DNA of 64,000 nt from Colwellia sp. M166 (GTDB taxonomy: Bacteria > Pseudomonadota > Gammaproteobacteria > Enterobacterales > Alteromonadaceae): assembly GCF_024585285.1 (NCBI RefSeq), contig NZ_CP040755.1, positions 1,612,001-1,676,000 of the forward strand, read 5' to 3'. The position numbers and the translations under genes were made by a program. This document shows positions 57,038 to 64,000 of the stretch, in pieces (position 1 is the stretch's first letter; each line of letters opens with the position of its first letter). The notes under the pieces are model-generated. The model ran no database searches and had not been told where the DNA came from. It worked only from the letters and a program-made list of their open reading frames with translations.

Positions 57038-57802
57038 CTAGGGTAAAATTTTAGTTAGTTCAGTTTGCTTGGGAAATTTAATTAAAACCCCCATATCTTT
57101 TGCTTGAAATACTGCCATACTGCCAAGCGCAACGGCTGAAGCATTAGCGCTTACAACAACATTTTTAATATCGTCTAATGTGCCAGCACCGCCGGCAGCT
57201 ACAACAGGAACATTAACGTTTGCAGAAATTTGACTAATGAGTTCTTGATCAAAACCAGACCAAGTACCATCGCGATGGATAGCATTAACAATAATTTCTC
57301 CTACCCCAAGACTACACGCATATTTTGCAGCTTCAACGGGCGTATATTTTCTCTTTTGTTTACCCGAATGGGTACATACTTGATATTTTTTTCTATATTT
57401 AGATAGGTTTATATCTAATGTCGCAATTATGCTCTGTGAGCCATATATTGCTACTGCTTGAGCCACAACGTCAGGGCTATCAAACAGCAAAGAGCTTACA
57501 GATACCTTTTCAATGCCTAGAGAGAAAAGCTTTCGGAAGTCCTCTAAGGTTCTCACACCTCCGCCATAGCATACGGGCATAAAGCATTCTGATGTTATTT
57601 GCTCAAGTAAGGAGTAGTTAATGGTGCCTGAATCACTCGTGCAGTTAATATCAAACAGCACTAATTCGTCTACCTCTTTTTGATTAAAAATTCGTACAGC
57701 ATTAATAGGATCACCAACGTAACGTTCGTTTTTAAACTTTACCGTTTTAACTAAACCTCTACCTTGTAATAGCAAACAAGGCATAACTCGTGTTCTAAGC
57801 AC
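57038..57802 (-). CDS. hisF2: HisF2-type ammonia-channelling barrel, catalytic Asp11 lost
   Basis: A 254-residue TIM barrel homologous to imidazole-glycerol-phosphate synthase HisF. The phosphate-binding glycines (YGGGVRTLED, AAGGAGTLDD) and D130 are kept, but the catalytic Asp11 in the motif PCLD is Leu (PCLL). It is thus not a histidine-biosynthesis enzyme but the WbpG partner seen in other O-antigen clusters (HisF2). Four bases separate it from HisH2, nine from wbpG. Confidence 0.88.
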   Translation of the reverse strand: MLRTRVMPCLLLQGRGLVKTVKFKNERYVGDPINAVRIFNQKEVDELVLFDINCTSDSGTINYSLLEQITSECFMPVCYGGGVRTLEDFRKLFSLGIEKVSVSSLLFDSPDVVAQAVAIYGSQSIIATLDINLSKYRKKYQVCTHSGKQKRKYTPVEAAKYACSLGVGEIIVNAIHRDGTWSGFDQELISQISANVNVPVVAAGGAGTLDDIKNVVVSANASAVALGSMAVFQAKDMGVLIKFPKQTELTKILP

Positions 57803-57806
57803 TCTA

Positions 57807-58430
57807 TTATAGCTCCGCGAATGACTTCATTAATGCCATACCAAATTTATGACTTTTTTCAGGGTGAAACTGAACACCCCATATATTGTCTTTGTGAATG
57901 GCGCAGGTAAATTCATAGCCATAATTGCAAGTCATCAATGCATGGTCTTTGTTTGCAACCTCAGCATGGTAAGAATGAACAAAATAGTAACGAGTTTCAT
58001 CATCATTCAATTGAGTAAGCGCAGTTTGTTTTTTGTTATGCGTAACATTCCAGCCCATGTGTGGAATTCTTAGCTTATTGGCAGTTTGTTGCTCTGGTGT
58101 AAAATAAAACTTTTTTACTTCACCTGGGATCCAACCTAAACCTGCTAACTCGCCCTCCTCGCTAGCATCAAGCAATATTTGCATACCTAGACAGATACCT
58201 AACACTGGCACTTTGTCAGATAATACACGCTTATTAAGTACTGAAAGCAAGCCACTTTCCGTTAGTTTCGCAACACCGTTATCCCAACTACCTACACCTG
58301 GAAGTATAATTTTAGTTGCGGTACTCAATTCCTCAGCTGTAGTAATAATTTTACTTTCTATATTAAGGAACTTCAGCATGTTCTTTACTGAGCCTAAATT
58401 TCCCACACCATAATCAATTATTGAGATCAT
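57807..58430 (-). CDS. hisH2: HisH2-type glutaminase for WbpG
   Basis: A 207-residue class I glutamine amidotransferase. The triad C80 (GICLGMQ), H189 and E191 (FHPEKS) is complete, so it can release ammonia from glutamine. Its barrel partner HisF2 lies directly downstream. The surroundings (no other his genes) show it serves the sugar amidination step. Confidence 0.9.
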   Translation of the reverse strand: MISIIDYGVGNLGSVKNMLKFLNIESKIITTAEELSTATKIILPGVGSWDNGVAKLTESGLLSVLNKRVLSDKVPVLGICLGMQILLDASEEGELAGLGWIPGEVKKFYFTPEQQTANKLRIPHMGWNVTHNKKQTALTQLNDDETRYYFVHSYHAEVANKDHALMTCNYGYEFTCAIHKDNIWGVQFHPEKSHKFGMALMKSFAEL

Positions 58431-58445
58431 TTTATAACCTAGTCT

Positions 58446-58955
58446 CTACTTAGCAGGAATACCAAATACTTTTGCATTAGACTGCACGTTCTTATTAACA
58501 AAAGACATCGCACCGATAATCGCTTTGTCTCCTACTTTAACGCCTTTTTGAATAATAGTGTTAGGCCCAATATATACACCATTGCCAACATAAGTAGGTG
58601 CTTTTTTAACAGCACTCTCTCCTAAGCTGGTTGACCAAGAAACAGAGTCATGAGTATATATTTGCACACCGGCGCTTATTGAGCAAAAATCACCAATAAC
58701 CAGCTCACCACCACTGCCATCTAAAATAACATTAGGCCCGATCCAAGTGTTTTTGCCAACTTTTACATTACCCAAAACTAAGACATTATTATAACAAGAT
58801 GTACCTTCGCCAAAACCTAAAAATTTTGCCGTTTCCCAGCGATCTGTCAACAAATCACCTAACGAGACATGGCGATTAAATTTACGTTTCATTCGAAAGC
58901 GAAGGTAGTGAATAAATCTTGTTAAAAGCTTAGTGATATTTGGCATGCTAGGCAA
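58446..58955 (-). CDS. Hexapeptide-repeat acetyltransferase (4-amino-sugar pathway, predicted)
   Basis: A 169-residue beta-helix acetyltransferase ([21 protein letters not shown] etc., active-site His in [11 protein letters not shown]). Overlaps the aminotransferase gene by eight bases, so it likely N-acetylates the amino sugar that enzyme makes. An O-acetyltransferase role is the alternative. Confidence 0.8.
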   Translation of the reverse strand: MPSMPNITKLLTRFIHYLRFRMKRKFNRHVSLGDLLTDRWETAKFLGFGEGTSCYNNVLVLGNVKVGKNTWIGPNVILDGSGGELVIGDFCSISAGVQIYTHDSVSWSTSLGESAVKKAPTYVGNGVYIGPNTIIQKGVKVGDKAIIGAMSFVNKNVQSNAKVFGIPAK

Positions 58956-60042
58956 AAAAACCAGATATTACGTCAGTAACCGTTTGAACGTCAACACCAT
59001 CATAACAAGGTAATGTGATAGTGTGATTTTCAAGCCAGTGCGCTGTTGCTTGCACCGAATTATATTTGTTGGTATAAAAAGTTGTACCACTCAAACAATA
59101 AGTGCCCAGTGTTGACTCAATATTATGCTCAGCTAAATAATCAATTAAATCATCACGTTTTACAGTCTCTGGTACTGTAAAAATTAATGATTGAATATTA
59201 TGGTATACACCTTGAGCGATTTTTTGCCGCTTCATACCTAATGGCTCTAAAGCTTCGGCATATTGGTCAGCAATTAAATTGCGTCGTTCGGTAATGCCAT
59301 CAAGTTTAGCAATTTGTTTCCAGCCCATGAGTGCTTGTATTTCACTCATACGATAGTTATAGCCAAAGTCTATAAAGTCAAATACTTTACCACGTAAGCC
59401 TGATGCACCATGATTGGCTTTCATATCTAACCAAGTTGCATATTCAGGGTTATTAGTAAGAATCGCACCACCTTCCCCCGTAGTCAGCAACTTACGTGGA
59501 TGAAAACTAAAGCAGGTTAAATCTGCGATATTGCCAACTTTCACACCATTTACAGAGCTGCCAATTGCACATGCGGCATCTTCAATTAACGGTATGCTAA
59601 ACTCTTCACAAACAGCTTTTATTTTATCTATACCAGAGGGGCTGCCTAAAGCATCAACAAATATCACTGCCTTGACTTTATCATCTAATTTACTGCGCAA
59701 GTCATCTACTGACATATTATAAGTGTCTTGATCAACATCGATGAAAATGGGTGTTGCTTCAACATCTTCAACGACATTCGCTGTTGCAGGAAACGAAAAG
59801 TCAGAAATTGCAACCTTATCGCCCTTTTTTATGCCAAGAGCTTTCAAACACATGGTCAATGCTGTTGTTGCTGAAGTCATCGGCACGGCATATAAACCAC
59901 CAGTGTAGTTTGTTAAACTTTTAACAAACTTAGCAACATGCTGGCCTTTAGTTAATTGACCTGAGTCAAATATTTCTTCTAACTCTGAAGCTACTTCATC
60001 AAAAGAAATATAAGGCTTAATTAGTTTAATTCTATCTTTCAT
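58948..60042 (-). CDS. DegT/DnrJ/EryC1-type sugar aminotransferase
   Basis: A 364-residue PLP enzyme. The Schiff-base lysine is in [24 protein letters not shown] and EDAACAIGS are conserved. It probably puts an amino group at C4 of a 4-keto-6-deoxy sugar, since a TSE-motif dehydratase lies just upstream and an acetyltransferase just downstream. Six bases separate it from the upstream gene. Confidence 0.88.
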   Translation of the reverse strand: MKDRIKLIKPYISFDEVASELEEIFDSGQLTKGQHVAKFVKSLTNYTGGLYAVPMTSATTALTMCLKALGIKKGDKVAISDFSFPATANVVEDVEATPIFIDVDQDTYNMSVDDLRSKLDDKVKAVIFVDALGSPSGIDKIKAVCEEFSIPLIEDAACAIGSSVNGVKVGNIADLTCFSFHPRKLLTTGEGGAILTNNPEYATWLDMKANHGASGLRGKVFDFIDFGYNYRMSEIQALMGWKQIAKLDGITERRNLIADQYAEALEPLGMKRQKIAQGVYHNIQSLIFTVPETVKRDDLIDYLAEHNIESTLGTYCLSGTTFYTNKYNSVQATAHWLENHTITLPCYDGVDVQTVTDVISGFFA

Positions 60043-60048
60043 TATCTA

Positions 60049-61014
60049 TTAACCTGAAAACTTTGCTTGATACCAATCTAGCGTGTTTGCTAAGCCAACA
60101 TCGAAAGGTGTTAAATTGTACTCTATAAGACTTTTAACCTTTTCATTGCTGGCGTTATGCCCAAGTACATCTGCACCACGAGCTTCTTTTTTAACTAACT
60201 CGCCTTGATAGTTATAGTGAGTAAGTATTTTCTGTAATAAATCTTTAACTTTACACTGATTATCTGTTGAAATATTGACACTTTCACCTACTGGCATAAC
60301 GGTAAATAACTTAACAACGGCATCAACAGTATCACTAACATAAATAAAATCGCGACTTTGATTACCTTCGCCATGTATCTCCGGGGCAATGTCATTATGA
60401 ATACGCCATGCGGTAATTGGAATAATACCAGCTAGATATCCTTTATGATTTTGTCTCGGGCCGTAGTTATTAAACGGCCTTACTATAAAAGCATCTACAT
60501 TAAACATATTGACATAGCTTTCTACAGCGAGATCCGCAGCTGCTTTACCAGCCGCATAAGTTGTAGTTGGTACTTTAGGGTGAGCTTCATCCATAGGCTC
60601 ATAAATAGCACTGCCGTACACTTCCGAGGTAGAAAAGTGACATAATGATTTAAACTTCCCTTTTCTTTGAAGTTCAAGCAAATTTACCGTACCAGTAACA
60701 TTGGTTGTGAAAGCATTGGCTGGGTTTACAAATGAATAATTTAACGCTTTAGTCGCAAGGTTAAAAACTACATCGACATTATGCACGTCAAATATATATT
60801 CTAAGCTTTCTTTATACTCTATATCTTCGTTGTAAAAAACAGCACCCTTAGCAACCGCATCAACAATATTATCTTCAGAGCCTATAAATAAATTATCTAC
60901 GATAATAACTTGTTTTGCGCCATCTGCGATTAAGCGATCAACTAAATGACTGCCGATAAAGCCTGCGCCACCGGTAACTAAAACAACCTTTCCAACATAA
61001 CTATCTCTAAACAT
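60049..61014 (-). CDS. NAD-dependent nucleotide-sugar dehydratase/epimerase
   Basis: A 321-residue extended short-chain dehydrogenase. GGAGFIGSHLVDRLIADGA binds NAD; STSEVYG and YAAGKAAAD form the active site. The Glu of TSE is typical of 4,6-dehydratases or decarboxylases, not C4 epimerases. Substrate unknown; with the next two genes it would make a 4-acetamido-4,6-dideoxy sugar. Overlaps the oxidoreductase gene by eight bases. Confidence 0.82.
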   Translation of the reverse strand: MFRDSYVGKVVLVTGGAGFIGSHLVDRLIADGAKQVIIVDNLFIGSEDNIVDAVAKGAVFYNEDIEYKESLEYIFDVHNVDVVFNLATKALNYSFVNPANAFTTNVTGTVNLLELQRKGKFKSLCHFSTSEVYGSAIYEPMDEAHPKVPTTTYAAGKAAADLAVESYVNMFNVDAFIVRPFNNYGPRQNHKGYLAGIIPITAWRIHNDIAPEIHGEGNQSRDFIYVSDTVDAVVKLFTVMPVGESVNISTDNQCKVKDLLQKILTHYNYQGELVKKEARGADVLGHNASNEKVKSLIEYNLTPFDVGLANTLDWYQAKFSG

Positions 61015-61954
61015 TATTTATTTGCTCCAAAACTAATTCACTTATTTTTAATGAATCTACACCACTATCAATAGTTGGTAATTCCTTCGATATGTCACCA
61101 TTACATGCTGCAATAAAAGCCTGATGTTCAACAAGTAATGCTTCTTGAGGTTTAACCTCTATTTGTTGTTCAAGAGAGGATACTATATACGGACTTCCTT
61201 CTTCTTGGGTCATTGTAGACTGCTTATGAACGACTAACTCTTTTCTTACTAATTCAGCATCAATGTATGCACCTACAGTTGTAACTTGAATTGAACGTTG
61301 CTTTTTTTCTGTCATTCTACTTGCTAAAACTCGTGAAAGTGAGCCATTTTCATGGTGTAGCAATGCGGAAGCGAAAGCAACTAACCCATGCTCCTCTTTA
61401 CCATGTGCTACCACACTTTTCACTGGGCCATTTAGGTAAAGCGCCAAATCAATATCATGTATCATCAGATCTAGCACTACATCAACATCAGTAATTCGGC
61501 TACTTAGCCTATTGGTTCTCGAAAAGTCAATATTTATAACTTCTTCATTTTCTAGAACTCGCTTTAGCTCAGATACTACAGGATTAAACCTCTCAATAAA
61601 GCCACATTGAATGAACATGTTATGCTTTTCAGCTAACTCTTTAATTTTAATACCCTGTTCAAGTGTTTCAGCTAAAGGCTTTTCAATAAAAACATTTTTT
61701 ACTTTACCTGCACATAAAGTGAAGTAGTCAAAATGGGTGCTAGTCGGTGTCACAATAACAACCGCGTCAACACCTTCTATCGCGGCATTAGCGTCGGTGG
61801 TATATGGCACTTGATATTGCTCGGAAAGTTGTACTAATTGCTCTTTATTAAAATCAAAAATATTAGTAACTTCAACACCTCGTAACATACTCAAAACACG
61901 AAGGTGGTTCTTCCCCATATTTCCAATGCCCAATATGGCTACTTTTAATGTCAT
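61007..61954 (-). CDS. Gfo/Idh/MocA-type nucleotide-sugar 3-dehydrogenase (predicted)
   Basis: A 315-residue oxidoreductase: LGIGNMGKNHLRVL binds NAD, VFIEKPLAE is the family EKP motif. It resembles UDP-GlcNAc 3-dehydrogenases (GnnA type) more than WbpB. It could make the 3-keto sugar that WbpE then transaminates. The exact substrate (UDP-GlcNAc or its uronate) cannot be read from sequence. Confidence 0.8.
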   Translation of the reverse strand: MTLKVAILGIGNMGKNHLRVLSMLRGVEVTNIFDFNKEQLVQLSEQYQVPYTTDANAAIEGVDAVVIVTPTSTHFDYFTLCAGKVKNVFIEKPLAETLEQGIKIKELAEKHNMFIQCGFIERFNPVVSELKRVLENEEVINIDFSRTNRLSSRITDVDVVLDLMIHDIDLALYLNGPVKSVVAHGKEEHGLVAFASALLHHENGSLSRVLASRMTEKKQRSIQVTTVGAYIDAELVRKELVVHKQSTMTQEEGSPYIVSSLEQQIEVKPQEALLVEHQAFIAACNGDISKELPTIDSGVDSLKISELVLEQINNV

Positions 61955-61973
61955 CTCAAATCTCTACAGTTTA

Positions 61974-62468
61974 TTAAGTTAATTTATTACCAGCTTTATC
62001 TATTTTTGCAACTACTCTTGCTGGATTACCAACTACCAGACTATATGGAGGCACATCTTTAGTAACTACTGAGCCTGCTGCCACCATCGAGTACTCACCT
62101 AAAGTGATACCGCAAACAATAGTTGCATTAGCGCCTAAACTGGCGCCAGTCTTGACCAAAGTTTTAGTGATTCTCCAGTCTGAATTAAAGGCTCTTGGCA
62201 CCTTATCATTGGTAAAGCATACATTAGGCCCAACAAATACATCGTTTTCTATAGTCACGCCTTGATATACAGACACTGAGTTCTGTATTTTACAGCCATT
62301 ACCTATAGTTACGCCTGCATCAATATATACGTCTTTCGACAGTATACAATTGGTACCGATAGACGTATTTTCTCTAATTTGAGTATTGATCCAAACCTTA
62401 GTACCTGCGCCAATTTTTGCATCAGGGCTAACATTCGCTGTCGGATCTATATAGATATCTGCTGACAT
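61974..62468 (-). CDS. Hexapeptide-repeat N-acetyltransferase, WbpD-related
   Basis: A 164-residue acetyltransferase. VFVGPNVCFTNDKVPRAF and GASLGANATIVCGITLGEY match the WbpD/QdtC group. Overlaps the aminotransferase stop by one base (TAATG). A second member of the group is at 63644, so the two probably act on different amino sugars. Confidence 0.82.
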   Translation of the reverse strand: MSADIYIDPTANVSPDAKIGAGTKVWINTQIRENTSIGTNCILSKDVYIDAGVTIGNGCKIQNSVSVYQGVTIENDVFVGPNVCFTNDKVPRAFNSDWRITKTLVKTGASLGANATIVCGITLGEYSMVAAGSVVTKDVPPYSLVVGNPARVVAKIDKAGNKLT

Positions 62469-63622
62469 TATAACGTTCCAATTAAGTCACAAATTGTTTC
62501 TATATCTTTAGTTTCCAAATAAGGATGCATTGGCAAGCTAAAGACTCTTTTGGCGGCATTTGAAGAAACGGAAAAGTCGCCCGGATTATAGCCTAAACTT
62601 TCAAATACCTTTTGTTCGTGTAATGGAATAGGATAATAAACAGCGACAGGAATATTGTTATTTTTTAAGTGATCCATAATTGCAGTTCTATGGTTGTCAT
62701 CTTTCGCCATTAACGTGTATTGCGCCCAGGCACTAACATAACCATCAGGAGTTGTCGGCGTTGTAACTCCATCAACATTCGCCAAATTAGCTGTGTATAA
62801 CTTTGCAACATTTTGGCGTTGTTCAATTTCACTATCAAAGACTTCTAATTTAGGTAATAACACTGCCGCTTGTATGGTATCTAATCTACCGGTTAAACCT
62901 AGGCGAACATTTTGATATTTATCTTCACCTTGTCCATGTACTCGAATAGACTTTAATTTATTTGCTATGTCATCATTGTCTGTAAAGATAGCACCACCGT
63001 CGCCGTAACAACCTAGCGGCTTAGCTGGGAAGAAAGATGTGCAACCTATATCGGCCAGGCTGCCAGCCTTATTGTCATCTATAGAGCCACCAAAACCTTG
63101 TGCAGCATCTTCAATGACGACTAAACCAAAATCTTTAGCTATTTTATTTATTTTTACAGCATCTGCAGGTAATCCGAATAAATCAACACTAATAATTGCT
63201 TTGATTTTGGCTGCATCAGTACAAATTTTAGAATGAATTGTATTTTTATTTTTAGATATGTCGTTTAATGCTTCTTCAATTAATTTTGGCGAGATATTAA
63301 AGGTTTCAATATCTATATCTATAAATAATGGTGTAGCTCCTACAAACTTTATCGCTTCTGCAGTGGCAATAAAAGTAAAGGGTGTTGTTATGACAACGTC
63401 CCCTTCGCCAATATCATGTGCCATTAATGCCATAACTAAAGCATCTGTACCTGATGAACAAGAAATACAATGTTTCGTTCCAGTATATTTAGCAAGTTCT
63501 GTTTCTAAAGTTATAACTTCTGGCCCCATAACATATTGGCCATGATCTAATACTTTATGAATATTAGTATCTATTTTTTCTTTCAATAAAGCGTACTGTG
63601 TTTTCAAATCTATGAATTGCAT
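62468..63622 (-). CDS. wbpE: WbpE-type 3-keto-sugar aminotransferase
   Basis: A 384-residue DegT-family PLP enzyme; the lysine is in TSFFPAKPLGCYGDGG. N-terminus MQFIDLKTQYALLKEKID fits WbpE/WlbC. It transfers an amino group from glutamate to the 3-keto sugar of the UDP-GlcNAc(A) route. Followed by the partial WbpD-like gene upstream (63644), the usual WbpD-WbpE pairing. Confidence 0.87.
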   Translation of the reverse strand: MQFIDLKTQYALLKEKIDTNIHKVLDHGQYVMGPEVITLETELAKYTGTKHCISCSSGTDALVMALMAHDIGEGDVVITTPFTFIATAEAIKFVGATPLFIDIDIETFNISPKLIEEALNDISKNKNTIHSKICTDAAKIKAIISVDLFGLPADAVKINKIAKDFGLVVIEDAAQGFGGSIDDNKAGSLADIGCTSFFPAKPLGCYGDGGAIFTDNDDIANKLKSIRVHGQGEDKYQNVRLGLTGRLDTIQAAVLLPKLEVFDSEIEQRQNVAKLYTANLANVDGVTTPTTPDGYVSAWAQYTLMAKDDNHRTAIMDHLKNNNIPVAVYYPIPLHEQKVFESLGYNPGDFSVSSNAAKRVFSLPMHPYLETKDIETICDLIGTL

Positions 63623-63643
63623 TGTAATTACTCAAAAATTAAT

Positions 63644-64000
63644 TTATAAAACTAGGGATAAATCTTCACCTGAAAGCTTATATAAAACACCCGTATGTGA
63701 ACATGTAACTTGCGCATCCCCATGAAGAGGAATATCAAGCTGTTCGCCATATGTGCTCATCCAACCAATCTGCTTTGCAGGGACACCAACCATTAGCGCA
63801 AAAGGTTTAACGTCTTTATTAATAACAGCACCAGCACCAATGAATGCATACTCACCAATTGTGACTCCGCATACGATGGTACAATTAGCACCTAAAGTAA
63901 CGCCTTTTTTAACCAGTGTATCCCGATATTCATCTTTACGTTCAACACCAGAACGCGGATTATATACATTAGTAAAAACCATGCTTGGGCCGCAAAACAC
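63644..64000 (-). CDS. wbpD: WbpD/WlbB-type N-acetyltransferase, N-terminus outside window
   Basis: The last 118 or so residues of a beta-helix acetyltransferase. [20 protein letters not shown] and the GWMSTYGE segment are specific to WbpD/WlbB, which N-acetylates the 3-amino group of UDP-GlcNAc3NA. The frame is open to the window edge, so the gene starts further right. The neighbours predict that a WbpA/WbpB-like enzyme follows outside. Confidence 0.85.
   Translation of the reverse strand: MFCGPSMVFTNVYNPRSGVERKDEYRDTLVKKGVTLGANCTIVCGVTIGEYAFIGAGAVINKDVKPFALMVGVPAKQIGWMSTYGEQLDIPLHGDAQVTCSHTGVLYKLSGEDLSLVL

Noticed and set aside
57038..58430. Histidine biosynthesis genes hisH and hisF
   Set aside because: No other his genes, HisF lacks Asp11, and wbpG is adjacent; these are the O-antigen paralogues.

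Overview
The window looks like chromosomal DNA of a marine gammaproteobacterium of the order Alteromonadales, most like Colwellia or a close relative. This rests on low GC, marine-type protein sequences (SmrB, SixA, FadIJ, MoxR/Bat cluster, ECF sigma factor with a DUF3379-type anti-sigma partner, PutP) and gene order. The species assignment is inference, because no search could be run.

Layout. 0-9 kb: the end of smrB, sixA, a pitrilysin-type protease, and a very large beta-propeller/PAS/GGDEF/EAL signalling protein. 9-9.8 kb: a small-gene island with an unrecognised repeat protein (six identical nonapeptides encoded by synonymously different DNA), a coupled 34-residue peptide and a small membrane protein. 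9.9-13.4 kb: fadIJ for beta-oxidation, divergent from a MoxR-DUF58-DUF4381-BatA-BatB/C-BatD operon (13.6-20.7 kb). FadR-like palindromes lie in the shared promoter region. 21-25.7 kb: ECF sigma/anti-sigma pair, putP and an EAL-HDOD protein.

25.8-64 kb is almost entirely minus-strand and devoted to surface polysaccharide and its precursors. A first dTDP-rhamnose set (rmlACDB) and galE are followed by a DHH protein, cysC, an SLC13-type permease, cysN, cysD, pgi and galU. Small accessory genes (a four-helix-bundle S23-like protein and a HepT/MntA toxin-antitoxin pair) sit between them. Then comes a second, about 94% identical (RmlB, by eye) rmlACDB set that ends a long Wzx/Wzy-type O-antigen or capsule operon. 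That operon runs right to left from beyond the window edge. It encodes WbpE/WbpD-type diacetamido-uronate enzymes, a 4-amino-sugar set, the HisH2/HisF2/WbpG amidination trio, glycosyltransferases, a flippase, a polymerase, an asparagine-synthase-like protein and a DUF1972 rhamnosyltransferase.

The most unusual features are: (1) an intergenic repeat family built from the 9-mer CTGANAGCT / AGCTNTCAG, which fills eight spacers between 31.4 and 45 kb and nowhere else here, with large 41-, 46- and 98-bp tandem expansions; (2) the repeat-peptide gene at 9 kb; (3) the duplicated rml operons, where one copy has rmlA and rmlC overlapping and the other has them split by about 210 bp of repeat DNA; (4) active-site losses in HisF2 (Asp11 to Leu) and in the asparagine-synthase-like protein (no Cys2).
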